Shown here: positions 1 through 6,648 of the stretch, one piece after another
How the letters are laid out: each line of letters opens with the position of its first letter
Numbering within the stretch: the first letter of the stretch is position 1
Origin: Mucilaginibacter sp.
GTDB taxonomy: Bacteria > Bacteroidota > Bacteroidia > Sphingobacteriales > Sphingobacteriaceae
Length of the DNA stretch: 8,294 bases
NCBI GenBank assembly: GCA_025934475.1
Contig: JAICXZ010000099.1
Span: 1 to 8,294 of the forward strand
Direction: 5' to 3'
The notes under the pieces: generated by a model
Seen by the model: only the letters and a program-made list of their open reading frames with translations
What the model was told of the DNA's origin: nothing
The model's database searches: none
Position numbers and translations under genes: made by a program

Positions 1-3000
1 TATCCGGAAGAGCCGATGGCTGGAAAACGGGTGTGACCATGGTCGACATTAATGGCGATGGCAAAATGGATATCTATGTTTGTTATTCGGGCGCCAAACC
101 TGCTGAATTGCGCAAAAATCAACTTTTCATCAATCAGGGTAATGACTCCAACGGCATACCTCATTTTACAGAGGAAGCGGAAAAGTACGGAATAGCTGAC
201 GGCGCATTCAGCACCCAGGCTTACTTTTTTGATTACGACCACGATGGTGATCTGGATCTGCTGCTGCTGGATCACAATCCCCGCCAGTTCAATAACCTCG
301 ATGAGGCAACTATCCCTCTCATCGAAAAAACTCCTGATGCCATGTGCGGCACCAAATTGTACCGAAACGATAACGGGCATTTTACCGATGTAACCTCACA
401 AGCAGGCATAAAGAACTCCGGCTTATCTTATGGCCTCGGTGCAGGTATTGCTGATATCAATGGCGATGGCTGGCCCGACATTTATATATCCAACGACTAC
501 TCCGTCCCCGATTATTTATATATCAATAACAAAAACGGCACTTTTACCGATCAGCTGGCACCGCAAATAGGCCATACTTCTTTATTTTCAATGGGCGACG
601 AAGTTGCAGATATCAACAACGATGCCCACCCCGATATATTTACGCTGGACATGTTGCCAGAAAGCAACCTGCGACAGAAAAACCTGTTCAACCCGGACAA
701 CTACGAACTATTTGACCGCAACCTGCGCGTTGGCTTTTATTATCAGTACATGCGCAACATGCTGCAGATCAACAATGGCAATGGCACATTTTCCGAAGTG
801 GGTCAGCTGGCCGGCATATCCAACACCGACTGGAGTTGGGCGCCCCTGTTCGCTGATTTCGATAATGATGGCTGGAAAGATCTTTTTGTGAGCAATGGCT
901 TGCTGCACGACATGACTAACAACGACTTCGTTAAGTACCGCAACGATTATCTAAGTTCGTTGGGAAAAGACATCCGCGACGAGAACGTGGTCGAACTATT
1001 GAAGCACATGCCATCAACGGCTGTTAAAAGCTATTTCTTTAAAAACATAGATGGCTTGAACTTTAAAAACACCAGTGCCGATTGGGGCATTATTCAACCA
1101 TCAAACAGCAACGGAGCCGCCTATGCCGACCTTGATAATGATGGCGACCTTGACCTGGTTGTAAACAATGTAAATCAACCAGCCTTTATCTACGAAAACA
1201 CAAGTGATAAAAAGGGTAACAATCACTATCTCGAAATAAAGCTTAAAGGCTCAGGACAAAATACACAGGGCATCGGTGCTAAGGTTATTATTTATACAGG
1301 CGGTAAAAAGCAATACCTTGAACAAATGCCAACAAGAGGATATCAATCCAGTGTATCACCGGTGCTGCATTTTGGACTGGGATCAGCGACTAAAGTTGAT
1401 TCGCTGGTGATCGTTTGGCAACCAGGTAGGCAACAGGTCATAAAAAATGTTAAGGGTAACCAGATACTAACAGTTGACGAAAGCAAAGCAACAGCCGGTT
1501 CCCTGGCTTCCAAAACTGAAACACCGCTTTTTGCTCAGACAAAATCACCAATATCTTACAGCCAGGAAAAAACCGTGCTTAACGACTTTAAGCGACAGCC
1601 GCTGATGGTGAACCCGATGTCGTTTTCGACGCCGTGCATGGTGAAGGCAGATGTAAATGGTGATGGTCTGGAAGATGTTTACATAGGCGGCGGACACGGC
1701 AAACCCGGCCAATTATTCATCCAGCATCCGGGCGGAAGTTTTACTGTAAAAAAGGAAACCGCGTTTGAAGCTGACGCAAAATGCACCGACGCTGCCGCCG
1801 CATTTTTTGACGCCAATGGCGATGGCAAGCCGGATCTGTACGTGTCTTCGGGTGGGTACGATAATATAGTTGCTGATAGCCCCGTGTTGCAGGACAGGCT
1901 TTACCTGAACGACGGCAAGGGTAATTTCACCAAGTCGGCAAATGCGTTGCCGGCGATGGTCAGCAGCAAAAGCTGTGTTAAGGTAGCTGATTTAAACGGC
2001 GATGGTCATCCGGATCTGTTTGTTGGCGGACGAGTAATACCGGGCAGATACCCGGAAATACCGGAAAGCTATATCCTGATCAATGATGGCAAGGGTCATT
2101 TTACAAACCAGACGCAGCAGTGGGCTCCTCAACTGCAGCATATCGGCATGGTAACCGATGCCGCCTTTGCTGATATGAATAGCGACCACAAACCCGACCT
2201 GGTTTTGGTGGGTGAATGGATGCCGGTCACCATCCTCATCAATACCAATGGCAAACTGGTTGATCAAACAAAAGATTATCTAGATAAGGATTACTCCGGC
2301 TGGTGGAACAAGCTTGAGGTTGCCGACATCAACCATGATGGTATTCCTGATCTGATAGTAGGCAACGAAGGTACAAATACGCAGTATAAAGGAACGGACG
2401 ACGAGCCTGCCGAAATGGTTTATAAGGACTTTGACAACAATGGTTCTATAGACCCTATATTGTGTTTTTACATCGAACATAAAAGCTATCCTTACCTTAC
2501 CCGCGACGAACTGTTCGACCAGATCAGTATGATGCGATCAAGGTTTCCGGATTACGAAAGCTTCGCCAATGCGACCGTCAAGGAGCTATTTAAGCCTGAG
2601 GAATTACAAGGTGCGCACCACCTAAAGGCCAACGATTTCAAGTCGGCTTGTTTCATAAGCAACCATTCCCGCAAGCTAACTGAGAAAATGTTGCCGGCAG
2701 AGGCCCAGAATTCGCCTGTTTTTACTATTACCACTCTCGACTATGATCACGACGGCAATACCGATTTACTGTTGTGCGGCAATATCAACCGGGCAAGGAT
2801 CCGGTTTGGAAAGTATGACGCCAACTATGGAATACTGCTAAAAGGTGATGGCAAAGGGAATTTTACTTATATACCGCAACTGCAATCCGGTTTTAAAATC
2901 ACGGGCGACGTAAGGAGTGTATTAACGATTAATAATACGCTGCTGTTCGGTATTAATCAATCAACAATCGTAGCTTACAAGCAAGAAAAGAATCAAGGAA

Positions 3001-3005
3001 AATGA
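1..3005 (+). CDS. FG-GAP/VCBS repeat protein with ASPIC-UnbV domain (CRTAC1-like), 5' end missing
   Basis: The reading frame is open from base 3 and continues out of the window, so the ATG at base 33 is internal: residues before it (SGRADGWKTGVT) already match the family pattern leading into the first calcium motif. About 1000 residues are visible; relatives are about 1100, so roughly 100, including the signal peptide, are missing. About thirteen Dx[DN]xDG-type loops are visible, near bases 48, 231, 453, 609, 855, 1128, 1650, 1809, 1989, 2175, 2325, 2430 and 2739. These are FG-GAP/VCBS beta-propeller blades that usually bind calcium. Between the two groups of blades, about 1215-1480, lies an ASPIC/UnbV-like segment (GIGAKVIIYTGGKKQYLEQM, then a RGYQSS motif). 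Two propellers flanking this domain is the usual architecture of large exported Bacteroidota proteins, often found near SusC/SusD loci; the exact role is unknown, with adhesion or glycan/protein binding likely. The stop overlaps the next gene's start. Confidence 0.93.
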   Translation, partial: SGRADGWKTGVTMVDINGDGKMDIYVCYSGAKPAELRKNQLFINQGNDSNGIPHFTEEAEKYGIADGAFSTQAYFFDYDHDGDLDLLLLDHNPRQFNNLDEATIPLIEKTPDAMCGTKLYRNDNGHFTDVTSQAGIKNSGLSYGLGAGIADINGDGWPDIYISNDYSVPDYLYINNKNGTFTDQLAPQIGHTSLFSMGDEVADINNDAHPDIFTLDMLPESNLRQKNLFNPDNYELFDRNLRVGFYYQYMRNMLQINNGNGTFSEVGQLAGISNTDWSWAPLFADFDNDGWKDLFVSNGLLHDMTNNDFVKYRNDYLSSLGKDIRDENVVELLKHMPSTAVKSYFFKNIDGLNFKNTSADWGIIQPSNSNGAAYADLDNDGDLDLVVNNVNQPAFIYENTSDKKGNNHYLEIKLKGSGQNTQGIGAKVIIYTGGKKQYLEQMPTRGYQSSVSPVLHFGLGSATKVDSLVIVWQPGRQQVIKNVKGNQILTVDESKATAGSLASKTETPLFAQTKSPISYSQEKTVLNDFKRQPLMVNPMSFSTPCMVKADVNGDGLEDVYIGGGHGKPGQLFIQHPGGSFTVKKETAFEADAKCTDAAAAFFDANGDGKPDLYVSSGGYDNIVADSPVLQDRLYLNDGKGNFTKSANALPAMVSSKSCVKVADLNGDGHPDLFVGGRVIPGRYPEIPESYILINDGKGHFTNQTQQWAPQLQHIGMVTDAAFADMNSDHKPDLVLVGEWMPVTILINTNGKLVDQTKDYLDKDYSGWWNKLEVADINHDGIPDLIVGNEGTNTQYKGTDDEPAEMVYKDFDNNGSIDPILCFYIEHKSYPYLTRDELFDQISMMRSRFPDYESFANATVKELFKPEELQGAHHLKANDFKSACFISNHSRKLTEKMLPAEAQNSPVFTITTLDYDHDGNTDLLLCGNINRARIRFGKYDANYGILLKGDGKGNFTYIPQLQSGFKITGDVRSVLTINNTLLFGINQSTIVAYKQEKNQGK

Positions 3006-4309
3006 GATATAGAGTAGTTTTTTCCCTAGCGGCATTTTCAACTGTTTTATTTGGTTGCAAACCGGCCAAATCACCGGTTTTAACGAACCAGGACATTAGC
3101 AAGACCGTCAACAAAATGTCGGCCATCATGATCCATGATGTTACGAATCCGCCATTGGCCGCGCGGTTTTATGCCTATACCTGCCTTGCCGGATACGAAG
3201 TAGTTGCAGAAAATGACACTGCCTTCAAAAGCATGAAAGGCAAACTAAACGGCTATCCGGACATCAAAAAACCAGCCGATGTTGCCGATTGCGATTACAG
3301 GCTCAGCGCCGTCCTGGCGATGATGAAAACGGCCGAAAAACTGCAACCCTCGGGCAGCCTGATGAAAGAATACGAGCAGAAGTTCCTCGACTCATGTGAC
3401 AGGATTGGGTTTAATTCCAAAACCATTGAGAGTTCTGCTAAATACGCGGATGCCATCAGCAAGCAAATATTGGCCTACGCTAAAGGTGATCACTATAACC
3501 GTATAAGCAATTATAACCGCTACACCCCGCCCGGCAAACAGGGAACCTGGGAGCCAACCCCACCGGTATATATGGCCGCTATTGAGCCCTATTTTAATAC
3601 GGTTCGCCCATTTACATTGGATTCGGCCTCGCAGTTCCTGCCTGTTCCGCCGCTGCCATTCTCTACTGACAAAAACTCAGGTTTTTATCGCCAGATCATG
3701 ATCGTTTACAAAGAAGCCGGCGCACAGCTAACACCCGAGCAGCGCGCCGTTGCAGGCTTTTGGGATTGCAATCCGTTTGCGGTTGAAGACCGTGGCCACC
3801 TGATGATCGGCATTAAGAAAATTTCTCCGGGAGCCCACTGGATGGCAATTACAGGCATAGCCTGCAAACAAAAGAATACATCATTTTCTAAAGCAATGCA
3901 AATTAACACCGCCGTGGCCATTGGCTTAATGGACGGATTTATTTGCTGCTGGGATGCCAAATACCACTTTAATTTGATTCGCCCGGAAACAGCGATCCGC
4001 AAATATGTCGATCCCAATTGGAAGCCCCTGCTGCAAACGCCGCCGTTTCCAGAATATCTGAGCGGGCACTCGGTAGTTTCCTGCGCATCGGCGACTATCC
4101 TCACCCATTTCTTTGGCCCGGACTTTCATTATACCGATGACGTCGAAAAAAACTACGGGATTCCACCGCGAACATTCACCTCATTCCAGCAGGCAGCCAA
4201 TGAGGCAGCCATTTCGAGACTGTGGGGTGGTATCCATTTTAAGGATGCCATTGAACAAGGCAAGCTGCAGGGTGAAAAAGTAGGAAAACTGGTAGTGTCG
4301 AAAATTTGA
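3002..4309 (+). CDS. Vanadium-dependent haloperoxidase/PAP2-superfamily lipoprotein
   Basis: 435 residues, a normal length for bacterial members. The N-terminus is a lipoprotein signal: basic MRYR, a hydrophobic stretch, and lipobox L16-F-G-C19, which supports this start. No acidic surface-export signal follows the cysteine (CKPAKS), so a periplasm-facing anchor is possible. The C-terminal half has every residue of the vanadate/phosphate pocket at family spacing: K320-x6-R327-P, S354-G355-H356 and R406-x5-H412. By family knowledge H412 would bind vanadate and H356 act as acid-base. Likely reaction: oxidation of halide by peroxide, or phosphatase activity if phosphate rather than vanadate is used; sequence alone cannot separate these. 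The ATG overlaps the preceding TGA in ATGA (3002-3005), implying translational coupling with the FG-GAP/VCBS protein. No intrinsic terminator is obvious after the stop. Confidence 0.9.
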   Translation: MRYRVVFSLAAFSTVLFGCKPAKSPVLTNQDISKTVNKMSAIMIHDVTNPPLAARFYAYTCLAGYEVVAENDTAFKSMKGKLNGYPDIKKPADVADCDYRLSAVLAMMKTAEKLQPSGSLMKEYEQKFLDSCDRIGFNSKTIESSAKYADAISKQILAYAKGDHYNRISNYNRYTPPGKQGTWEPTPPVYMAAIEPYFNTVRPFTLDSASQFLPVPPLPFSTDKNSGFYRQIMIVYKEAGAQLTPEQRAVAGFWDCNPFAVEDRGHLMIGIKKISPGAHWMAITGIACKQKNTSFSKAMQINTAVAIGLMDGFICCWDAKYHFNLIRPETAIRKYVDPNWKPLLQTPPFPEYLSGHSVVSCASATILTHFFGPDFHYTDDVEKNYGIPPRTFTSFQQAANEAAISRLWGGIHFKDAIEQGKLQGEKVGKLVVSKI

Positions 4310-4490
4310 GTGAGCTACGTTCCACAACTCCACCACTCCAAAGTGTAAAAAAATACCGATACACTATGTGTTCACGGCCGCGCGCCCGCCAGAGGCTTAT
4401 TTTTTGCAATTGTTTGATTTTTAGTATAGAATTTATTTAACGCTGTGCAAAATCGATGCAAAACCCCCTATTTTCGTGAACATGGCTTAG

Positions 4491-4514
4491 TGTAAGTCCT
4501 TTACATTACTGTAA
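4491..4514. repeat. Overlapping small palindromes sharing TTACA
   Basis: TGTAA-N5-TTACA (4491-4505) overlaps TTAC-N6-GTAA (4501-4514), so the central TTAC can pair with either side. The arms are only 4-5 bp and AT-rich, so chance is a real possibility. It could be a protein-binding dyad. It lies about 180 bases after the haloperoxidase gene and 550 before the next, so no target gene is evident. Confidence 0.3.
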
Positions 4515-4595
4515 CGAACGCAGCCTCTAGCTGACAAAACAGTATCACCACTTCTCTCAGGTGGAACTGGTATCTTTATGAATATTCGTCATTTG

Positions 4596-4622
4596 CTGCC
4601 GCAAGCCTCCCGGCTTGTGGCC
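4596..4622 (+). repeat. REP-like hairpin, left copy
   Basis: 27 bases that fold into a 10-bp stem, with arms 4598-4607 and 4612-4621, a TCCC loop and one G-T wobble at the fourth pair. The closing pair next to the loop is C-G. The right copy at 4799-4825 is its inverse with G-C at that pair. Confidence 0.8.
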
Positions 4623-4798
4623 TTTAGACAGGTAGCCACTAGGCATTCAGGCCAATTTCCATATCAAACCTCGAGTGCTTATTTTTAAAATATGAGCCGG
4701 AACCATTATTGCAGAACCAAAGGATTAGTTTAGGGTTATGGTTGACTAGGTAGTAACTTTCTGCAAATTTGCCTGCATAGTTTAAAACCTTGCATACT

Positions 4799-4825
4799 GG
4801 CCACAAGCGGGGACGCTTGCGGCAG
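4799..4825 (-). repeat. REP-like hairpin, right copy (inverted)
   Basis: Read on the minus strand it matches the left copy at 25 of 27 positions. The two changed positions pair with each other in the hairpin, so the stem is preserved. The same G-T wobble is kept in both copies. Confidence 0.8.
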
Positions 4826-4911
4826 CATCGGGGACTTTACGCCAGATTCATGGCAATCATTCAATCATAAAAATCATGGTTCAGACAAAATGCGACAGGG
4901 ATAGCGGCGAA

Positions 4912-4932
4912 TACGGGTAGATTAAACCCGTA
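4912..4932. repeat. Perfect 7-bp inverted repeat (hairpin)
   Basis: TACGGGT and ACCCGTA are perfect inverted arms around a 7-nt AT-rich centre. It lies about 110 bases upstream of the DoxX-like gene. No T-run follows, so it is not a typical intrinsic terminator; it may be an operator or a leader hairpin. Function unknown. Confidence 0.45.
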
Positions 4933-5041
4933 CTTGGACCGTCTTCTTAACTTAGGTGTAAATGGCCTATTTTTTCACGTCGTGTTATAGAGCTCCTGCC
5001 ATATCTTTACTTAAACCAACCGATTACAACCATTTAATGGC

Positions 5042-5815
5042 ATGGGGAGTCTATCCAAAACAGGCAGCATTTTCTATGGCACAGCCATCGCCGTAATGGG
5101 CTTTCTGACAATTTATTACAATGACTTCCCTTACTTTATGTTGCCTCAGGCACATCCCCGGCTACCCTGGTTTATCGTAATCGGTGGGATTGTACTTATC
5201 GCAGTTGGGTTATGCCTTGTTTTTGGAAAAAAAGCAAGACAAGTATCTCTGCTATTTAGCGGTTTATTATTGGCAATATTTTGCTTTTACTATGTCCCGT
5301 GTGAGTTATTTGTGAGTCACAACTTTCTATCCGCGGGTGAATGGGAGAATTCAGAAAAGGAGCTGGCGTTAGCCGGTGGCGCATTGGCTATTGCAGGCTG
5401 TTTTCCAGGCGAAGATAATAATCCCGTTATTCGGGTTTTGGCAAAGCTAATACCTGCCGGGGCAATTCTTTTCGCTATAACCATCGTTTGCTTCGGTATC
5501 CTCCATTTTGTATTTGCAAAACAAGCATCAACACTGGTGCCGGCGTGGATACCCAACCATATGTTTTGGATCTATTTTGCCGGTGTGGCTTTGTTGGCTT
5601 CAGGCATCGCAATAATTCTGAAAATCAAAACCAGGTTAGCAGCCATCCTTTTGGGAACAATGATTTTCATTTGGTTTATAATTCTTCATCTGCCCCGGGT
5701 GGTGGCGTCACCCGCTGTTGATATGTTTGATGAAACCGCCAGCGCTTTTTTGGCGCTTGCCTATAGCGGCATTGCTTTTGTCATCGCCGGGAATACTACC
5801 AGCGGCAAAACCTAA
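5042..5815 (+). CDS. DoxX-like integral membrane protein with two tandem four-helix modules
   Basis: 257 residues, almost entirely hydrophobic. Eight likely membrane helices lie near residues 9-26, 43-61, 68-87, 106-120, 135-158, 175-193, 198-217 and 232-250. Helices 1-4 and 5-8 look like two copies of one module: the offset is about 132 residues, with G20/G152, P35/P167, W43/W176, G48/G181 and G56/G188 lining up. Each module ends in a similar acidic-Ala/Gly helix (EKELALAGGALAIAG and ETASAFLALAYSGIAFVIAG). This resembles the DoxX/DoxD-like family, whose usual members are single four-helix units; a function in redox or respiratory membranes is known for few members and cannot be assigned here. 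The ATG at 5042 has no good Shine-Dalgarno sequence. The gene converges with the NTF2-like gene, 33 bases away. Family assignment is moderate; membrane location is near certain. Confidence 0.82.
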   Translation: MGSLSKTGSIFYGTAIAVMGFLTIYYNDFPYFMLPQAHPRLPWFIVIGGIVLIAVGLCLVFGKKARQVSLLFSGLLLAIFCFYYVPCELFVSHNFLSAGEWENSEKELALAGGALAIAGCFPGEDNNPVIRVLAKLIPAGAILFAITIVCFGILHFVFAKQASTLVPAWIPNHMFWIYFAGVALLASGIAIILKIKTRLAAILLGTMIFIWFIILHLPRVVASPAVDMFDETASAFLALAYSGIAFVIAGNTTSGKT

Positions 5816-5848
5816 TCACAAGTTAACCAGTCACCAATCACTAAATAT

Positions 5849-6250
5849 TCAGACCCTAACAGCCTGCCTGGCCACGAGCTTCCATCCTTGCTCCTCGTCA
5901 TTAATCCATACCAGCAGAATACTTATCTTAACGCTGCCCGGCCCTTTTCCTTTATCATTAGTTTCGGCCGAAAGTATATGACGAACGATCGCTGTATTGT
6001 CTATGATTTGAACCTTTTGACCCGAAATCTCAATACTGACAAAAACCGATTCCCCGCTGGTGAAGGACGATATAAATTCCTGTTTGCTTTGTATGTTTCC
6101 GTTGGAGTGACCGTAGCTTAGCTCGTCGGAAGCCAGTTGCTCGAGCACAGCACCATCGGCGCTAATCATTGCTTTGCGTAATTGCTCCACTGCGTCCGCA
6201 ACCTCTTTTAAAGCAATAGAATTTGGTGCGGGAGATGTTGATGTATTCAT
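5849..6250 (-). CDS. NTF2-like / SnoaL-type DUF4440 family protein
   Basis: 133 residues, the usual length for a single NTF2-like cone domain. Typical features are the N-terminal helix with Ala-Asp at 31-32 and a hydrophobic run to L39, then SDELSYGHSNG (41-51), a Lys-Glu-Phe-Ile helix (K56-I60), and the C-terminal strand ending in W123-K-L-V-A-R-Q. This subfamily is widespread in Bacteroidota with no fixed reaction; members are isomerase-like, ligand-binding or uncharacterised. There is no signal peptide or membrane segment, so the form encoded from this ATG should be cytoplasmic. The gene stands alone: it converges with the DoxX-like gene and is separated from the acyltransferase upstream by about 400 bases of repeats. 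No consensus promoter is visible directly upstream. Confidence 0.85.
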   Translation of the reverse strand: MNTSTSPAPNSIALKEVADAVEQLRKAMISADGAVLEQLASDELSYGHSNGNIQSKQEFISSFTSGESVFVSIEISGQKVQIIDNTAIVRHILSAETNDKGKGPGSVKISILLVWINDEEQGWKLVARQAVRV

Positions 6251-6373
6251 TGGAATAGAAATAGAAATTTGTGATAAAGAAAAGCACTTTTTAAGACATG
6301 CTCAAATAAAATCTGCGGGCCAGGAAACAGTAAATGGGAATCACGGCAAAGGGATTGTGTTTCCCGGTTTCGC

Positions 6374-6396
6374 GGGAGCCCTTTCAGGAAGCTCCC
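6374..6396. repeat. Hairpin GGGAGC/GCTCCC
   Basis: Perfect 6-bp arms (6374-6379 and 6391-6396) enclose a smaller CCT-TTC-AGG stem, giving a nearly continuous stem with a 2-nt bulge and 3-nt loop. It shares its first GGG with an alternative small stem CCCG/CGGG (6363-6376). No T-run flanks it on either strand, so a terminator role is not supported. Confidence 0.5.
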
Positions 6397-6421
6397 ACTT
6401 CAATTAAATTAAGCCATTTTC

Positions 6422-6568
6422 TTGCGCCATCGGCGCAAAATGTCGGTAGAAAAAATCATTATTCACCAATTTGGCGTACCATTGGTATGCAACTCGGCGA
6501 GGTTCCGTACCGACGGCACGGTATTTCTGATGGTTTATTTTCTACCGACATTCGACCCCGACGGGGTC
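6422..6568. repeat. Symmetric composite dyad: four hairpins plus perfect 15-bp inverted arms
   Basis: In order: hairpin TTGCGCC-ATC-GGCGCAA (6422-6438); arm AATGTCGGTAGAAAA (6439-6453); hairpin GCGTACC-ATT-GGTATGC with one mismatch (6474-6490); hairpin CCGTACCG-A-CGGCACGG with one mismatch (6505-6521); arm TTTTCTACCGACATT (6538-6552), the perfect inverse of the first arm; hairpin GACCCC-GAC-GGGGTC (6554-6568). The layout is two-fold symmetric about base 6496, with outer hairpins about 65 bases and inner ones about 15 bases from the centre. It appears to be two inverted copies of a hairpin-arm-spacer-hairpin unit. From memory, similar TCTACCGACATT-plus-hairpin sequences are scattered through many Bacteroidota genomes, but I cannot verify this here. 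No coding content; function unknown. Confidence 0.75.
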
Positions 6569-6594
6569 AACCCTGACTTAATGATATTGCCCTA

Positions 6595-6632
6595 CGGGGT
6601 TTTCTTAACTCAATCGCATTAAGGATACCCCG
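6595..6632 (-). terminator. Possible 3'-end stem-loop of the acyltransferase transcript
   Basis: On the minus strand, starting 17 bases after the acyltransferase stop, CGGGGT/ACCCCG arms (6 bp) and CTTAA/TTAAG arms (5 bp) stack across a 3x3 internal loop with a 10-nt terminal loop. Location is right for a transcript end, but no U-run follows, so it may instead stabilise the mRNA 3' end. The outer arm also overlaps a small CCC-TAC-GGG hairpin at 6590-6598. Confidence 0.4.
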
Positions 6633-6648
6633 CGATAACATGAAATCG

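Larger units (their letters stand above)
4596..4825. mobile_element. MITE/REPIN-like element with inverted 27-bp hairpin termini
   Basis: The two ends, 4596-4622 and 4799-4825, are near-perfect inverted copies: CTGCCGCAAGC, a variable centre, then GCTTGTGGCC, with two differences in 27. Each end is also a hairpin with a 10-bp stem (one G-T pair) and a 4-nt loop. Inside them a second, weaker inverted pair (4645-4662 with 4761-4778, 14 of 18 matching) is placed almost symmetrically, 22 and 20 bases from the outer repeats. The interior has no gene, so the element would be non-autonomous. Two inverted REP-type hairpins is the REPIN layout mobilised by RAYT/IS200-type transposases; no transposase is in the window. 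No clear target-site duplication is seen. Mobility is an inference. Confidence 0.6.
4310..5041. other. Gene-free intergenic stretch (732 bp)
   Basis: No reading frame here has protein-like composition on either strand. The stretch contains the MITE/REPIN-like element at 4596-4825, overlapping small palindromes at 4491-4514, and a 7-bp stem hairpin at 4912-4932. The first 180 bases after the haloperoxidase stop hold no convincing G+C stem plus T-run terminator. The part just upstream of the membrane-protein gene contains only a weak promoter-like match (TATCTTTA, 5002-5009). Confidence 0.8.
6251..6648. other. Gene-free, hairpin-rich intergenic stretch (398 bp)
   Basis: It lies between the 5' end of the NTF2-like gene and the 3' end of the acyltransferase gene, both on the minus strand. 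Open frames across it on the plus strand run through palindromes and have no protein-like composition. The first 110 bases (6251-6360) would hold the promoter of the NTF2-like gene but show no clear consensus. From 6363 to 6632 there are at least six short hairpins, listed separately. Confidence 0.8.

Noticed and set aside
2995..3000. AAGGAA before the haloperoxidase ATG as a Shine-Dalgarno site
   Set aside because: Only one base separates it from the ATG, too close to act normally; stop-start coupling explains initiation better.
3706..4129. Open frames on the minus strand opposite the haloperoxidase gene
   Set aside because: They lie wholly inside a well-supported gene and have no family-like sequence; they are by-products of its codon use. 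The same holds for the antisense frames inside the FG-GAP/VCBS, DoxX-like and regulator genes.
4590..4831. Target-site duplication flanking the MITE-like element
   Set aside because: The flanks share at most CAT at unequal distances, which is not meaningful.
5002..5009. TATCTTTA as a -7 box for the DoxX-like gene
   Set aside because: It is one base off TAnnTTTG, but there is no TTG about 20 bases upstream; too weak to annotate.
5718..6121. Plus-strand open frames across the convergent junction
   Set aside because: They overlap the DoxX-like and NTF2-like genes, both with recognisable domain features, and show no domain of their own.
6422..6568. CRISPR-like array
   Set aside because: The hairpins differ in sequence, spacing is irregular, and the exact repeat is inverted, not direct; no cas genes are present.
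6174..6622. Three overlapping plus-strand open frames in the hairpin-rich spacer
   Set aside because: They run through palindromes and part of the NTF2-like gene's start, have low-quality composition, and overlap each other in different frames.
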